Source of the DNA: Chromohalobacter nigrandesensis
GTDB taxonomy: Bacteria > Pseudomonadota > Gammaproteobacteria > Pseudomonadales > Halomonadaceae
Direction: 5' to 3'
Assembly (NCBI RefSeq): GCF_023061285.1
Contig: NZ_JAKGAM010000006.1
Coordinates: forward strand, 124,001-188,000
Length of the DNA stretch: 64,000 bases
Shown here: piece after piece, positions 28,582-38,760 of the stretch
Layout: the number at the start of each line of letters is the position of its first letter
Position numbering within the stretch: the first letter of the stretch is position 1
Position numbers and translations under genes: made by a program
Notes under the pieces: model-generated
Seen by the model: the letters and a program-made list of their open reading frames with translations, nothing else
Databases searched by the model: none
What the model was told of the DNA's origin: nothing

Positions 28582-29385
28582 TCAGCCCAGCCATGGGCGC
28601 AACAATACGAAAAGCGGAATCGCGGCGGTCAAACTGTCGATGCGATCAAGCACACCGCCGTGTCCGGGCAGCAAATGGCTCGAATCCTTCAAGCCGCGTT
28701 GGCGCTTGAGCATACTTTCGAACAAATCGCCCAACACCGAAATCAACACCACCGGCAGCGCCAGAAGCATCAACCACAGCGCGTCACTGCCGCTCGCTCC
28801 TTGCCACTGCGCGAAGACCAGGGCCAGCACCGCGACCGCCACCATACCGCCATAGACGCCTTCCCAGGACTTTCCGGGGCTAACATGTACGGCCAGTTTG
28901 CGGCGCCCGAACGCACGACCCGCGAAGTAGGCACCGATATCCGCGACCCACACCAGCAACAGCACGAACAGCAGCCACGCCGCGCCGTCGCCGCGCAATT
29001 GCACGAAACCTATCCAGCACGGTAACAGCACCCACAGGCCCATGCCCAGACGCACCGCGCGACCTTGCCATTGCGCATGTTGACGGGGATAGCGAACCAC
29101 CCAATAGAGATTGGCCAGCCACCCCAGCATACCCAACCACAACGGCCAAGGCTGGTGCACGGCGCCGCTCAACCATAGAAGAAGCATCGCCACGGCACAG
29201 GCGGCGACGAAGGCAAGACGCAGCGGCTGGCGCTCGAGACCCGCCATATTGGCCCATTCCCAGGCACCGATCAGCACGATCGCCCCCGTGAACAAGGCAA
29301 AAGGAAAACCGGTAAGCCCGAACAGACCAAGCAGTGCCAATGGCGCCAGGACAAGCGCCGTGAGTATACGTTGCCTAAGCACCAT
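28582..29385 (-). CDS. cdsA: Phosphatidate cytidylyltransferase
   Basis: A 267-residue polytopic membrane enzyme converting phosphatidic acid and CTP to CDP-diacylglycerol. The C-terminal family signature is clear: SVLGDLFESMLKRQRGLKDS followed by LPGHGGVLDRIDS. PGKSWEG is also present. It overlaps the uppS stop by about 11 nt. Confidence 0.95.
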   Translation of the reverse strand: MVLRQRILTALVLAPLALLGLFGLTGFPFALFTGAIVLIGAWEWANMAGLERQPLRLAFVAACAVAMLLLWLSGAVHQPWPLWLGMLGWLANLYWVVRYPRQHAQWQGRAVRLGMGLWVLLPCWIGFVQLRGDGAAWLLFVLLLVWVADIGAYFAGRAFGRRKLAVHVSPGKSWEGVYGGMVAVAVLALVFAQWQGASGSDALWLMLLALPVVLISVLGDLFESMLKRQRGLKDSSHLLPGHGGVLDRIDSLTAAIPLFVLLRPWLG

Positions 29386-30133
29386 GCGCCTCGACTTGTT
29401 CCGGGGACATCCCGAAACGGCGCTGGCGCTCTTGGTAGGAACTCAGCGCGGTATCGAATGCCTCGGCACCGAAATCCGGCCACAGCTCGGGAGTGAAATA
29501 GAATTCCGCGTAGGCCAGTTGCCACAACAAGAAATTGGAAACCCGTTGTTCACCACTGGTACGGATGCACAGGTCGACTGGCGCTTCATCGGCCAGGCTG
29601 ATTTCAGTTCCCAGCATTTCCTCGTCGATGGCGTCGGGTGCCAACTCCCCTGCCGAGACCCGCTGCGCCAACCGCCGCGCGGCACGCGTAATGTCCCAGC
29701 GGCCGCCATAATTGGCCGCGATCACCAGGTGAAGGCCCTGATTATCACGGGTCATGGCCTCGGCACGCTCGATATATTGCTGGATGGACGTGGAAAACGC
29801 CTCGCGCTGGCCGATCACCGAAAGACGGATACCGTGGTTGTGGAGCTTTTTCACCTCGCGCTTGAGTGCGATCAAGAACAGCTCCATCAGCGCGTCAATC
29901 TCGGAGGCAGGGCGTTTCCAGTTTTCGCTGGAGAAGGCGAACAAGGTCAGCGTGTCGATGCCACGCTCGGCGGCGCGACGAATCACCGCGCGCACCGACT
30001 CGACACCCGCGCGGTGCCCGCGGATGCCGGACAACCCACGTGCACGCGCCCAGCGATTGTTACCGTCCATGATGACCGCCACATGGCGTGGCAGCTCGCC
30101 CTTACGGGGTGGAGAAAACGGCTCTGAGGTCAT
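29375..30133 (-). CDS. uppS: Isoprenyl transferase (undecaprenyl diphosphate synthase)
   Basis: A 252-residue cis-prenyltransferase making the C55 carrier lipid for peptidoglycan and O-antigen. The catalytic Asp lies in VAVIMDGNNRWA; FAFSSENWKRP and the late RTSGEQRVSNFLLWQLAYAE are family motifs. The ATG at 30133, with CGGGA 5-9 nt upstream, is preferred. An in-frame ATG at 30148 would add five residues. Confidence 0.95.
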   Translation of the reverse strand: MTSEPFSPPRKGELPRHVAVIMDGNNRWARARGLSGIRGHRAGVESVRAVIRRAAERGIDTLTLFAFSSENWKRPASEIDALMELFLIALKREVKKLHNHGIRLSVIGQREAFSTSIQQYIERAEAMTRDNQGLHLVIAANYGGRWDITRAARRLAQRVSAGELAPDAIDEEMLGTEISLADEAPVDLCIRTSGEQRVSNFLLWQLAYAEFYFTPELWPDFGAEAFDTALSSYQERQRRFGMSPEQVEAHGA

Positions 30134-30183
30134 GGGATCCCGTATCATGGAGATCGACGGAAGCGCGTCCCGGCGGTCACCTC

Positions 30184-30741
30184 TCAGACCTGCAGCAGGT
30201 CATGTTCCTTGGTTTCCAGAAGCTTGTCGATTTCGGCGACATACTTGTCGGTCATCTTCTGGATCTCTTCGATGGCGTGATGTTCCTCGTCTTCGGTAAT
30301 CTCTTTCTCCTTGAGGAGCGCCTTGAGATCACCGTTGGCATCACGCCGCACGTTGCGGATCGCGACCCGTGCGTTTTCTGCCTCGCCACGCGCCTGCTTG
30401 ATGTAATTGCGACGCGTTTCCTCGGTCAGTGGTGGCAAAGGCACGCGAATCACGTTACCCGCAGCGGCGGGGTTGAGGCCCAGGTCGGAGGTCATGATGG
30501 CCTTCTCGACCTTGGGCACCATGCTTTTTTCCCACGGCACCACGGCCAAGGTACGCGCATCTTCCACATTGACGCTGGCCACCTGGTTGAGCGGCATGTC
30601 GGCACCGTAGTACTCCACGTGCACCGCATCCAGAAGACTGGGATGCGCGCGCCCGGTGCGGATCTTGTGGAAATTGGCGTTCAGCGCCTCGACGCTTTTC
30701 TTCATTCGCGCGTCGGCGTCCTTCTTGATATCGTTGATCAC
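30184..30741 (-). CDS. frr: Ribosome recycling factor
   Basis: A 185-residue protein of exactly the usual size. It starts with the helical domain [20 protein letters not shown] and contains [13 protein letters not shown] and the second domain around [13 protein letters not shown]. It splits post-termination ribosomes with EF-G. It lies 4 nt downstream of pyrH and 50 nt upstream of uppS. Confidence 0.97.
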   Translation of the reverse strand: MINDIKKDADARMKKSVEALNANFHKIRTGRAHPSLLDAVHVEYYGADMPLNQVASVNVEDARTLAVVPWEKSMVPKVEKAIMTSDLGLNPAAAGNVIRVPLPPLTEETRRNYIKQARGEAENARVAIRNVRRDANGDLKALLKEKEITEDEEHHAIEEIQKMTDKYVAEIDKLLETKEHDLLQV

Positions 30742-30745
30742 TGTT

Positions 30746-31507
30746 TCAGCCTCTATCTACCAGCGTTCCTTCCTTGCCCCCGACCACGAGATTGAGCAAG
30801 GCCCCCGGCTTGGTCATATCGAACACGCGCACCGGCATATCATGGTCCCGCACCAAGCAGATAGCGGTCAAATCCATCACGCCGAGCTTCTGATCGAGTA
30901 CGTCGTCGTAGGAGAGACGTTCGTACTTGGTGGCATCGCCGTGCTTGACCGGATCCTTGTTGTAGACACCATCCACCTTGGTCGCCTTGAGCACCACATT
31001 GGCATCGATCTCGATGCCGCGCAGGCAGGCCGCCGAGTCGGTAGTGAAGAACGGGTTACCGGTTCCCGCAGAGAAAATTACCACGTCGCCCGAGGTCAGG
31101 TAGCGAATGGCGGTACGCCGGTCGTAATGCTCGACGACACCGCTCATGGGAATGGCCGACATCACCCGCGAACGAATATTGGAACGTTCCAGAGCATCGC
31201 GCATGGCCAGCGCATTCATGACGGTGGCCAGCATTCCCATGTGATCGCCGGTGACGCGCTCCATGCCCGCTGCGTGCAGCGCCGCCCCGCGGAACAAATT
31301 GCCGCCGCCGACCACGATCCCCACCTGAACACCGATCCCGACCAATTGGCCGATTTCCAGCGCCATGCGATCGAGCACCTTGGGATCGATTCCGAACTCG
31401 TGCTCGCCCGTCAGGGCTTCGCCGGACAATTTCAACAGAATGCGCTTGTATTTCGACTTCTCGTTACGCTCCTGGGAAGCGGCGCTACGATCGGTGGGAA
31501 CAGACAT
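30746..31507 (-). CDS. pyrH: UMP kinase
   Basis: A 253-residue amino-acid-kinase-fold enzyme phosphorylating UMP to UDP. The motifs [26 protein letters not shown] and [15 protein letters not shown] are present. The start at 31507 has GGAGAG upstream. An open frame extending to 31735 has no conserved sequence. Standard position between tsf and frr. Confidence 0.97.
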   Translation of the reverse strand: MSVPTDRSAASQERNEKSKYKRILLKLSGEALTGEHEFGIDPKVLDRMALEIGQLVGIGVQVGIVVGGGNLFRGAALHAAGMERVTGDHMGMLATVMNALAMRDALERSNIRSRVMSAIPMSGVVEHYDRRTAIRYLTSGDVVIFSAGTGNPFFTTDSAACLRGIEIDANVVLKATKVDGVYNKDPVKHGDATKYERLSYDDVLDQKLGVMDLTAICLVRDHDMPVRVFDMTKPGALLNLVVGGKEGTLVDRG

Positions 31508-31580
31508 TCGGACTCTCCTCGTCTCAGCGGACTGTATCGGCGTAATGGGGAACGGCTCGGTCGGGCGTCGACCGGATACG

Positions 31581-31610
31581 CGATGGCGTGCGCATCCGCG
31601 CACGCCATCG
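31581..31610 (-). other. Strong hairpin between tsf and pyrH
   Basis: CGATGGCGTGCG (31581-31592) and CGCACGCCATCG (31599-31610) form a perfect 12-bp stem with a 6-nt loop directly after the tsf stop region. No T-run follows on either strand. It may be an RNA-processing or attenuation element lowering pyrH relative to rpsB-tsf. Confidence 0.7.
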
Positions 31611-31631
31611 ACAGCACAGACACATGACAGC

Positions 31632-32501
31632 TTAGCTGCGACGCGCCTGATCCATGACTTCCTGAGCGAAGTCGACTTCTTCCTTCTCGATGCCCTCGCC
31701 CACTTCGAAGCGGGTGAAGCTGACCACTTCGCCACCCGCAGCTTTCACGTACTCGGCCACGGTCTGGTTGGGATCCTTGACGAAAGGCTGCTGAGTCAGG
31801 CTGTTTTCGGCCAGGTACTTCTTCAGACGACCCTGGACCATCTTCTCGGCGATTTCCGCCGGCTTGCCGGCCATATCCGGCTGCGCCAGGATGATCGCTT
31901 TTTCGCTGTCCAGTTCCGCCTGGGGCATATCTTCCGGATGCGCAGCGCTCGGATTGATTGCCGCTACGTGCATGGCAATGTCTTTGGCCACGTCGGCATT
32001 GCTGCCACTGAGAACGGTGAGCACGCCAATGCGGTTGCCGTGCACATAGGCACCCACGACACCGCCTTCCGGAGCATCGACGACTACTGCGCGACGCACG
32101 CTGATGTTTTCGCCGATCTTCTGCACCAACTGCTGACGCGCGTCTTCCAGTCCGCCTTCCATCAGGCTCGCCACGTCATCGCTTTTGGTTTCGAATACCT
32201 TGGCGACGACCTGGTCGGTGAAGGCGGTGAAGTTATCATCGCGCGCCACGAAATCGGTCTCGGAGTTGACCTCGAGCATCACTGCGTAAGAACCGTCGTC
32301 GGCGACACGCGTCACCACGGCCCCTTCGGCTGCCGTACGCTCGGCTTTCTTGGCCGCTTTCAGGCCAGAATTCTTGCGCAGATTTTCGATGGCGGTTTCG
32401 ATGTCACCGTCGGCTTCGGTCAGAGCTTTCTTGCACTCCATCATGCCGAGACCGGTGCGCTCGCGCAGTTCCTTGACCAGAGATGCGCTGATAGCTGCCA
32501 T
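31632..32501 (-). CDS. tsf: Translation elongation factor Ts
   Basis: The 289-residue guanine nucleotide exchange factor for EF-Tu. An N-terminal UBA-like domain ([21 protein letters not shown]) and a core with the [10 protein letters not shown] motif are present. The start at 32501 is preceded by GAGGTA with good spacing. It follows rpsB with a hairpin in the 261-nt gap between them. Confidence 0.97.
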   Translation of the reverse strand: MAAISASLVKELRERTGLGMMECKKALTEADGDIETAIENLRKNSGLKAAKKAERTAAEGAVVTRVADDGSYAVMLEVNSETDFVARDDNFTAFTDQVVAKVFETKSDDVASLMEGGLEDARQQLVQKIGENISVRRAVVVDAPEGGVVGAYVHGNRIGVLTVLSGSNADVAKDIAMHVAAINPSAAHPEDMPQAELDSEKAIILAQPDMAGKPAEIAEKMVQGRLKKYLAENSLTQQPFVKDPNQTVAEYVKAAGGEVVSFTRFEVGEGIEKEEVDFAQEVMDQARRS

Positions 32502-32660
32502 GGTAAATACCTCTGAATGTGGTTCGACGTCTGGTGGAAATGCTGCCTCGCCACCGCCACGGCTTGAGCGTGACTTGGTGCGACATGCACGTGCGACCAG
32601 CATCTCCTTTGAATGAAGAATTCCTTCAGGGTTCACCGCCCTTCTTGCATCCGGACGGTG

Positions 32661-32685
32661 AAAAGGGGGCCTGTAGCCCCCTTTT
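32661..32685. terminator. Bidirectional terminator/attenuator between rpsB and tsf
   Basis: AAAAGGGGGC (32661-32670) and GCCCCCTTTT (32676-32685) form a perfect 10-bp palindrome with a 5-nt loop. The outer A:T pairs give a short T-run on both strands. On the minus strand it would end or attenuate the rpsB transcript ahead of tsf, as in many bacteria where only a fraction of transcripts read into tsf. Confidence 0.7.
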
Positions 32686-32762
32686 GGTCCGTGCTGCGCC
32701 GCCTTAACGGGCTGCCTGGTGTTTCGTCGCTCGCGTGCGAGCGTCAGCACGGATCCACCCTA

Positions 32763-33527
32763 TTACTCGGCGGCGGCTTCGTTCGCTTCGTTCGCTTCGT
32801 TCGTTTCAGTCGCCTCGTCGGTCACTTCGACGAACTCGCTAGCGCTATTGCCCTTGGCCTGCACGCAGGCGTCGGCGACGGCCTGAGTGTAGATCTGAAG
32901 GGCGCGGATGGAGTCGTCGTTGCCCGGGATCACGTAGTCGACACCGTCCGGATTGGAGTTGGTATCGACGACACCGATGACCGGAATGCCCAACTTGTTG
33001 GCTTCGTTGATCGCGATGCGCTCGTGATCGACGTCGATCACGAACAGCGCGTCGGGAAGACCGCCCATGTCCTTGATGCCACCGACGCTGCGCTCGAGCT
33101 TGTCTTGCTCGCGGGTCGCCATCAGGACTTCTTTCTTGGTCAGCTTCTCGAACGTGCCGTCTTCGTGCATGGCTTCAAGTTCGCGCAGACGCTTGATCGA
33201 CACGCGAATGGTCTTGAAGTTGGTCAACATGCCGCCCAACCAACGATGGTTGACGAACGGCTGACCGGCACGACGGGCCTCTTCTTTGACGATCTTGCTG
33301 GCGGCGCGCTTGGTGCCGACGAACAGGACCTTGTTGTTGGAGGCCACCATCTTCTCGACCACGGCGAGCGCGTCGTTCAGCGCCGGCAGCGTGTGCTCGA
33401 GGTTGATGATGTGAATCTTGTTGCGTGCACCGAAGATGTACTTGCTCATCTTCGGATTCCAGTAACGGGTCTGGTGCCCGAAGTGAGCGCCTGCCTTGAG
33501 CAGGTCACGCATATTGACTTGTGCCAT
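32763..33527 (-). CDS. rpsB: 30S ribosomal protein S2
   Basis: A 254-residue protein with the standard start [20 protein letters not shown], the [13 protein letters not shown] segment and [19 protein letters not shown]. Its C-terminus is an acidic low-complexity tail with a repeated Asn-Glu-Ala unit encoded by the tandem repeat at 32777-32803. The start at 33527 is chosen because the open frame extending to 33638 is not conserved. It is the first gene of the long minus-strand run and is divergent from map. Confidence 0.97.
   Translation of the reverse strand: MAQVNMRDLLKAGAHFGHQTRYWNPKMSKYIFGARNKIHIINLEHTLPALNDALAVVEKMVASNNKVLFVGTKRAASKIVKEEARRAGQPFVNHRWLGGMLTNFKTIRVSIKRLRELEAMHEDGTFEKLTKKEVLMATREQDKLERSVGGIKDMGGLPDALFVIDVDHERIAINEANKLGIPVIGVVDTNSNPDGVDYVIPGNDDSIRALQIYTQAVADACVQAKGNSASEFVEVTDEATETNEANEANEAAAE
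32777..32803. repeat. Three perfect 9-bp tandem repeats inside the rpsB tail
   Basis: Three exact copies of CTTCGTTCG (+ strand) at 32777-32785, 32786-32794 and 32795-32803. Read on the minus strand they encode Asn-Glu-Ala repeats in the acidic C-terminal tail of S2. The unit length keeps frame, so copy number can vary by slippage without disrupting the protein. Confidence 0.9.
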
Positions 33528-33880
33528 GGATGACTCCTGAATCGGGTTAGGCCTCCATACACCCCATGGATCCGACCACGACGGCACTACTGCCGCCCCG
33601 GCACCCGGGACCATGTGACGGTGCATGTGTGTTTTCAAGGCGTTATCATTTCACCTACTAGCTTCACCGCACCAATGTCTCGGTCGAACCGAAGGCGTTA
33701 GGCAGATTGCAGTGAGGCGCGCGGCTTTATACCATAGATCGCTTCCAAGATGAAGTCGCTCCCGGTTGCCGCGCCTAGTGACTGCGTGGATGTGCTGCGT
33801 CTCGCGCCAGCCTGGGCGCCGAGACTATAGGCCAGGAGCCACCTCGACGCCAGACCCGAACCCTCCGAATTCGAGATCGC
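33528..33880. promoter_or_regulatory. Divergent rpsB/map intergenic region with candidate rpsB promoter
   Basis: This 353-nt gap holds no gene. On the minus strand, TATAAA (33731-33726) is followed by a GC-rich stretch (GCCGCGCGCC) like the discriminator of stringently controlled ribosomal promoters. The matching -35 (TTCATC, 17 nt upstream) is weak. It would give an rpsB leader of about 190 nt, long enough for the autogenous S2-binding leader known in gammaproteobacteria. I did not fold it. I see no clear map promoter. Confidence 0.4.
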
Positions 33881-34672
33881 ATGAACATTCCCATCAAAAC
33901 CGCCGACGAAATCGAAAAAATGCGCGAAGCCGGCCGCCAGGCCGCTTCGGTACTGGAAATGATCACGCCGCATGTCGTGGCCGGCATCAGCACCGGCGAA
34001 GTCGACCGCCTGTGCCACGAATACATCGTGGACGAACTCGGCTCCACCCCCGCGCCGCTCAACTATCATGGTTTCCCCAAGGCGACCTGCACCTCGATCA
34101 ACCATGTCGTCTGCCACGGCATTCCCGATTTCGCCAAGAAACTCAAGAATGGCGACATCATGAACCTCGACATCACCGTGAAAACCGCCGACGGCTATCA
34201 CGGCGACTCCAGCATGATGTTCGTGGTCGGCGACAGCATCCAGGGCGGACGCCTGGCACGCATCACCCAGGAATGCCTGTACAAGAGCATCGCCCAGGTA
34301 CGCCCCGGCGTGCATCTCTCCGAGCTGGCGCGCACGATCCAGCAGCACGCCGAAAGCAACGGCTATTCGGTGGTGCGCGATTTCTGCGGCCACGGCATCG
34401 GCGCCGGTTTCCACGAGGACCCGCAGTTCCTGCATTATGACGGTTACGAGCCCAACGCCGACGCCGTACTGGCCGAAGGCATGTGCTTCACCATCGAGCC
34501 CATGCTCAATGTCGGCGATTATCGCACCAAGGTGCTGCGCGACGGCTGGACGGCGGTAACCAAGGACAAGAGCCTGTCGGCCCAGTGGGAACACACGCTG
34601 CTCGTCACCGCGACCGGCGTCGAGGTGCTCACCGCGCGTGGCGACGAGGACATGAGTTTCCTCGAGGCGTAA
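33881..34672 (+). CDS. map: Methionine aminopeptidase, type I
   Basis: A 263-residue pita-bread-fold metalloprotease removing initiator Met. Metal ligands and pocket motifs are in order: HGIPDF, GDIMNLDITVK, GYHGDSS, HGIGAGFHEDPQ, EPML and WEHTLLVT. The start MNIPIKTADEIEKMREAG is conventional. Divergent from rpsB and 55 nt upstream of glnD, the common rpsB/map/glnD layout. Confidence 0.97.
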   Translation: MNIPIKTADEIEKMREAGRQAASVLEMITPHVVAGISTGEVDRLCHEYIVDELGSTPAPLNYHGFPKATCTSINHVVCHGIPDFAKKLKNGDIMNLDITVKTADGYHGDSSMMFVVGDSIQGGRLARITQECLYKSIAQVRPGVHLSELARTIQQHAESNGYSVVRDFCGHGIGAGFHEDPQFLHYDGYEPNADAVLAEGMCFTIEPMLNVGDYRTKVLRDGWTAVTKDKSLSAQWEHTLLVTATGVEVLTARGDEDMSFLEA

Positions 34673-34727
34673 GCGCCGCCGCTCAACCGGTCACCCGACG
34701 TAACGCGCGAACAGGAGTGCCACGCGA

Positions 34728-37403
34728 ATGCTGCTTCATCACTATCGCTTCGTGCCCGACGAGACGCTGTTCGATGCGTCCGCCTTCCGCGAAGCGCTAG
34801 CCGCCAGTCGCACACCGATCGCCGTGTTCAAGGACGCGCTACGCGAGTTGCAAGCGCGCCTCGACGCACGCTTTCACGCTGGCAGCGACATTCGCGACCT
34901 GGTCCATAGCCGCGCCTGGTGTCTGGACCAGCTACTGGCCATCGCCTGGGAACGCTATGACTGGCCCGACGACGGCATCGCCCTGCTTGCCGTCGGCGGT
35001 TATGGTCGTGGTGAACTGCACCCGTATTCCGATATCGACCTGTTGCTGCTGCTCGAGCACGACGACGACACGCCCTACCGCGAAGGCTTGACCGGCTTCA
35101 TCACCTTTCTCTGGGATATCGGCCTGGAAATCGGCCATAGCGTGCGTTCGCTGGGCGATTGCGAACGCGAGGCAAGCGCGGATCTCACGGTCATCACCAA
35201 CCTGCTGGAATCGCGTACCCTCGCCGGCCCCGAGCACCTGCGCGAAACGATGCGCGGGCAGCTCTCCAACGAGGCGATGTGGCCGAGCGATACCTTCTTC
35301 GAGGCCAAATGGCAGGAGCAGATCACCCGCCACTATCGTTACAACAACTCCGAGTACCATCTCGAGCCCAATATCAAGAGTTCGCCGGGCGGACTACGCG
35401 ACATCCAGATGATCGGCTGGGTGGCCAAGCGCCACTTCGGCGAGCTGCGCTACGAAGACGTCGTCGCCCAAGGCTTCATGAACGACGCCGAACTGCGCAT
35501 CCTCAGCCAGGGCCAGGCCTTCCTGTGGCAGGTGCGCTATGCGCTGCACATGCTCAATGGCCGCGCCGAGGACCGCTTGTTGTTCGACCATCAGCGCGCC
35601 ATCGCCGAACTGTTCGGCTATCGCGACACGCCGGAGCGCCTCGCCGTCGAGCAATTCATGAAGCGCTACTATCGTCACGTCACCGCCCTGGCGGGGCTCA
35701 ACGACATGCTGCTTCAGCACTTCGACGAGGTCATCCTGCGCGCTCACGAGACCCCGGACATCACGCCGCTCAACGCACGCTTCGAGATTCTGGGTGGCTA
35801 CATCCAGGTGCGCCACGCCAACGTGTTTCGCCACCGCCCCGGCGCCCTGCTCGAGCTGTTTTTGCTGATGGCCCAGCACCCCGAAATCGAAGGCGTGCGC
35901 GCCGAGACCATTCGTCTGATTCGCGATCATCGCCACCTGATCGACGAGAGCTTTCGCGACGACCTGCGCCATCAGAGCCTGTTCATGGAACTGCTGCGCA
36001 GCGGGGGCAACATCCCACGCCAACTGCGGCGCATGAACCGTTACGGCATCCTCGGCAAGTACCTGCCGGAGTTCGGTCAGGCCGTGGGACTAATGCAGCA
36101 CGACCTGTTCCACCTCTATACCGTCGATGCGCACACCTTACGCCTGCTGAAGTTCGTGCAACGCTTCCGCGAGCCCGAAGGCCACGAGGACTTCCCCGTC
36201 GCCGCGACCCTGATTCACCAGTTGCCCAAGCTCGAACTGCTGTGGATCGCCGGGCTCTATCACGATATCGGCAAGGGACGCGGTGGCGATCACTCCGAGC
36301 TCGGCGCCGTCGACGCCACCGCCTTCTGCGAACGCCACGGCCTCTCGCCGCGCGATACGCGCCTTGTGGCCTGGCTGGTCGAGCATCACCTGCTGATGTC
36401 CAAGACCGCCCAGAAGCGTGATATCTCCGATCCCGACGTGATCCACGAATTCGCGTTGGCGATGCGCGACGAGGTCCATCTCGACTATCTTTATGTGCTC
36501 ACCGTAGCCGACATCACCGCCACCAACCCCTCGCTGTGGAACGGCTGGCGCGCCGCGTTGTTGCGCCAACTGCATACCGAGACCAAACGCGCCTTGCGGC
36601 GTGGTCTCGATCACGCCATCGACCGCGACGAATGGGCCCGCGAGTCGCGCGAAGAAGCCCGTGGCCTGCTCGGCACGGTGGGTATCGATGCTGCCAGCGC
36701 GGACGCCTTGTGGGCCTCGTTCGGCGACGACTACTTCCTGCAGTACGCGCCCAGCGAGATCATCTGGCAGACGCAGGGCATTCTCGAGCACCAGCCCTCG
36801 GAGTTGCCGCTGATCCTCGCCAACGCCCCCACCGAGGACATGGCCGAGGGCGGCACCAAGGTGTTCATCCACACCCGCTCGGTCAACGACCTGTTCGCCG
36901 CCACCGCCGCCGCCATGGAGCAACTGGGACTGTCGATCCACGATGCACGCATTGCCACCTCCAGCAACGACTGGACGCTCAACACCTTCATCGTGCTCGA
37001 CGACGAGGGCGAGCCGATTCGCGACCCACAGCGTCTCGAAGAAATCCGCCACCACCTGGTGGAAGAGCTCGACGACCCCGCCGATTACCCACGCATCGTC
37101 ACGCGTCATACGTCGCGCCAGCTCAAGCACTTCAAGGTACCGACCCAGGTGATGATCGAGCAGGACGAGGCCAACACCCGCACCATCGTCGAGCTCATCG
37201 CTCCCGACCGCCCCGGCCTGCTGGCCCGCGTCGGGCGTATCTTCATGGAGCAGGACATCGCCCTCTCCGCAGCCAAGATCGCTACTCTCGGCGAGCGCGT
37301 CGAGGACGTCTTCTTCATCACCGACAAGGCCGGCGAGCCGCTCACCGATCCCGAGCGCCAGGCCAAACTGCGCGAGCGCCTGTGCGAGACGCTCGACGTC
37401 TGA
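34728..37403 (+). CDS. glnD: Bifunctional PII uridylyltransferase / uridylyl-removing enzyme
   Basis: The 891-residue sensor of glutamine status that uridylylates or deuridylylates PII. The nucleotidyltransferase motif GGYGRGELHPYSDIDLL is near residue 90. An HD domain with YHDIGKGRGGDHS (His512) performs UMP removal. Two C-terminal ACT domains (about 700-780 and 815-890; the latter with VELIAPDRPGLLARV) bind glutamine. An RBS-like AACAGGAG precedes the ATG. Confidence 0.97.
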   Translation: MLLHHYRFVPDETLFDASAFREALAASRTPIAVFKDALRELQARLDARFHAGSDIRDLVHSRAWCLDQLLAIAWERYDWPDDGIALLAVGGYGRGELHPYSDIDLLLLLEHDDDTPYREGLTGFITFLWDIGLEIGHSVRSLGDCEREASADLTVITNLLESRTLAGPEHLRETMRGQLSNEAMWPSDTFFEAKWQEQITRHYRYNNSEYHLEPNIKSSPGGLRDIQMIGWVAKRHFGELRYEDVVAQGFMNDAELRILSQGQAFLWQVRYALHMLNGRAEDRLLFDHQRAIAELFGYRDTPERLAVEQFMKRYYRHVTALAGLNDMLLQHFDEVILRAHETPDITPLNARFEILGGYIQVRHANVFRHRPGALLELFLLMAQHPEIEGVRAETIRLIRDHRHLIDESFRDDLRHQSLFMELLRSGGNIPRQLRRMNRYGILGKYLPEFGQAVGLMQHDLFHLYTVDAHTLRLLKFVQRFREPEGHEDFPVAATLIHQLPKLELLWIAGLYHDIGKGRGGDHSELGAVDATAFCERHGLSPRDTRLVAWLVEHHLLMSKTAQKRDISDPDVIHEFALAMRDEVHLDYLYVLTVADITATNPSLWNGWRAALLRQLHTETKRALRRGLDHAIDRDEWARESREEARGLLGTVGIDAASADALWASFGDDYFLQYAPSEIIWQTQGILEHQPSELPLILANAPTEDMAEGGTKVFIHTRSVNDLFAATAAAMEQLGLSIHDARIATSSNDWTLNTFIVLDDEGEPIRDPQRLEEIRHHLVEELDDPADYPRIVTRHTSRQLKHFKVPTQVMIEQDEANTRTIVELIAPDRPGLLARVGRIFMEQDIALSAAKIATLGERVEDVFFITDKAGEPLTDPERQAKLRERLCETLDV

Positions 37404-37414
37404 GCCGGCCCCAT

Positions 37415-37443
37415 TTGAGGCCCTTGGCCGGCTTGCCTATAAT
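37415..37443 (+). promoter_or_regulatory. Sigma-70 promoter for the dapC operon
   Basis: TTGAGG (37415-37420) and a perfect TATAAT (37438-37443) are separated by 17 nt, placing the start about 37450, roughly 70 nt before dapC. The -35 lies in the loop of an inverted repeat (AGCCGGCC at 37403-37410, GGCCGGCT at 37426-37433) that begins at the glnD stop. The repeat lacks a T-run. Confidence 0.7.
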
Positions 37444-37519
37444 CGGGCTCTCCCGATGGCGCCGCGCGCCTTCATAACAACGCCATGTCCGCGCCGCCGG
37501 ACTCGCTGCTGGATTGCTA

Positions 37520-38719
37520 ATGAATCCCGATCTCGACGCCCTCAAGCCCTACCCCTTCGAGAAGCTTGCCGCTCTCAAGGCTGAGGTAACGCCGCCCGCG
37601 CTATCGCCCATCGCACTGTCCATCGGCGAGCCGCGCCATGCGCCGCCGACGGCCGTACTCGAGGCGCTGCGTCGCTTCGAGGGCGAGGTCGCGCGCTATC
37701 CGGCCACGGCGGGGCTCCCCGAACTGCGCGACGCCATCACCCGCTGGGCGACACAGCGTTACGCACTGACATCCGGCTCGCTCGACCCCGCGCGCCACGT
37801 ATTGCCGGTCAACGGCACCCGTGAGGCAATCTTCGCCTTCGTCCAAGCCGCGCTGGACCGCACCCGGCCCGCCAAGGTGGCGATGCCCAATCCGTTCTAT
37901 CAGATCTACGAAGGCGCGGCCCTGCTGGCCGGCGGCGAACCGTTGTACCTGGATTGCGCCCCCGAAAACGGCTGCCTGCCCGATCTCGATGCCGTGCCCG
38001 CCGCCACCTGGCGCGACGTGCAATTGGTCTTCGTCTGTTCGCCGGGCAATCCCACCGGCGCCGTCACGCCGCTGGCCGAGTATCAAAAGCTGATCGCCCT
38101 GGCCGACGAGCACGACTTCCTGATCGCCTCGGACGAATGCTATTCGGAGCTTTATCTCGACGAGGCCGTGCCGCCACCGGGGCTGCTCGAGGCTTGCCGC
38201 TCGCTGGGGCGCGACGACTACCGCCGCTGCCTGGTGTTTCATTCGCTGTCCAAGCGCTCCAATCTGCCCGGGCTGCGTTCGGGCTTCGTCGCCGGAGACA
38301 CCGAGTTGATCGCACCGTTCAAGCGCTACCGCACCTATCACGGTTGCGCCATGCCGCTGACGACTCAGCATGCCTCGATCGTCGCCTGGAACGACGAAAC
38401 GCATGTGCGCGCCAACCGCGATGCCTATCGCGAGAAATTCAGCGCGGTGGGCGAGATCCTGGCGCCGGTGATGGACTTCCCCACGCCGCGCGCCAGTTTC
38501 TATCTGTGGCCGGAAGTGCCCGACGGCGACGATGAAGCCTTTGCCCGCGATTTGTTTGCCGAGGAACACGTCACCGTGCTGCCCGGGCGCTACATGTCGC
38601 GCGACGGCGCCCAGGGCAACCCCGGCGCGGGCCGCGTACGCCTGGCGCTGGTTGCCGAGCTCGACGCCACCCTCGAAGCGGCGCACCGCATCCGAGGCTT
38701 CATCGAGCGCCGCACCTGA
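37520..38719 (+). CDS. dapC: Succinyldiaminopimelate transaminase
   Basis: A 399-residue fold-type I PLP aminotransferase. The Schiff-base Lys245 lies in HSLSKRSNLPGLRSGF; SPGNPTGAV and SDECYSELY are present. It makes N-succinyl-LL-2,6-diaminopimelate from the keto acid. The neighbouring dapD and dapE specify this over other aminotransferases. I take ATG 37520, although a TTG at 37514 is in frame. Confidence 0.92.
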   Translation: MNPDLDALKPYPFEKLAALKAEVTPPALSPIALSIGEPRHAPPTAVLEALRRFEGEVARYPATAGLPELRDAITRWATQRYALTSGSLDPARHVLPVNGTREAIFAFVQAALDRTRPAKVAMPNPFYQIYEGAALLAGGEPLYLDCAPENGCLPDLDAVPAATWRDVQLVFVCSPGNPTGAVTPLAEYQKLIALADEHDFLIASDECYSELYLDEAVPPPGLLEACRSLGRDDYRRCLVFHSLSKRSNLPGLRSGFVAGDTELIAPFKRYRTYHGCAMPLTTQHASIVAWNDETHVRANRDAYREKFSAVGEILAPVMDFPTPRASFYLWPEVPDGDDEAFARDLFAEEHVTVLPGRYMSRDGAQGNPGAGRVRLALVAELDATLEAAHRIRGFIERRT

Positions 38720-38760
38720 TCCACCGCACCACATCGCAACCCATTCATGAGGAGGCCGTC

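Noticed and set aside
37403-37433. Terminator after glnD
   Set aside because: The 8-bp inverted repeat is followed by a -10 element rather than a T-run and overlaps the dapC promoter.
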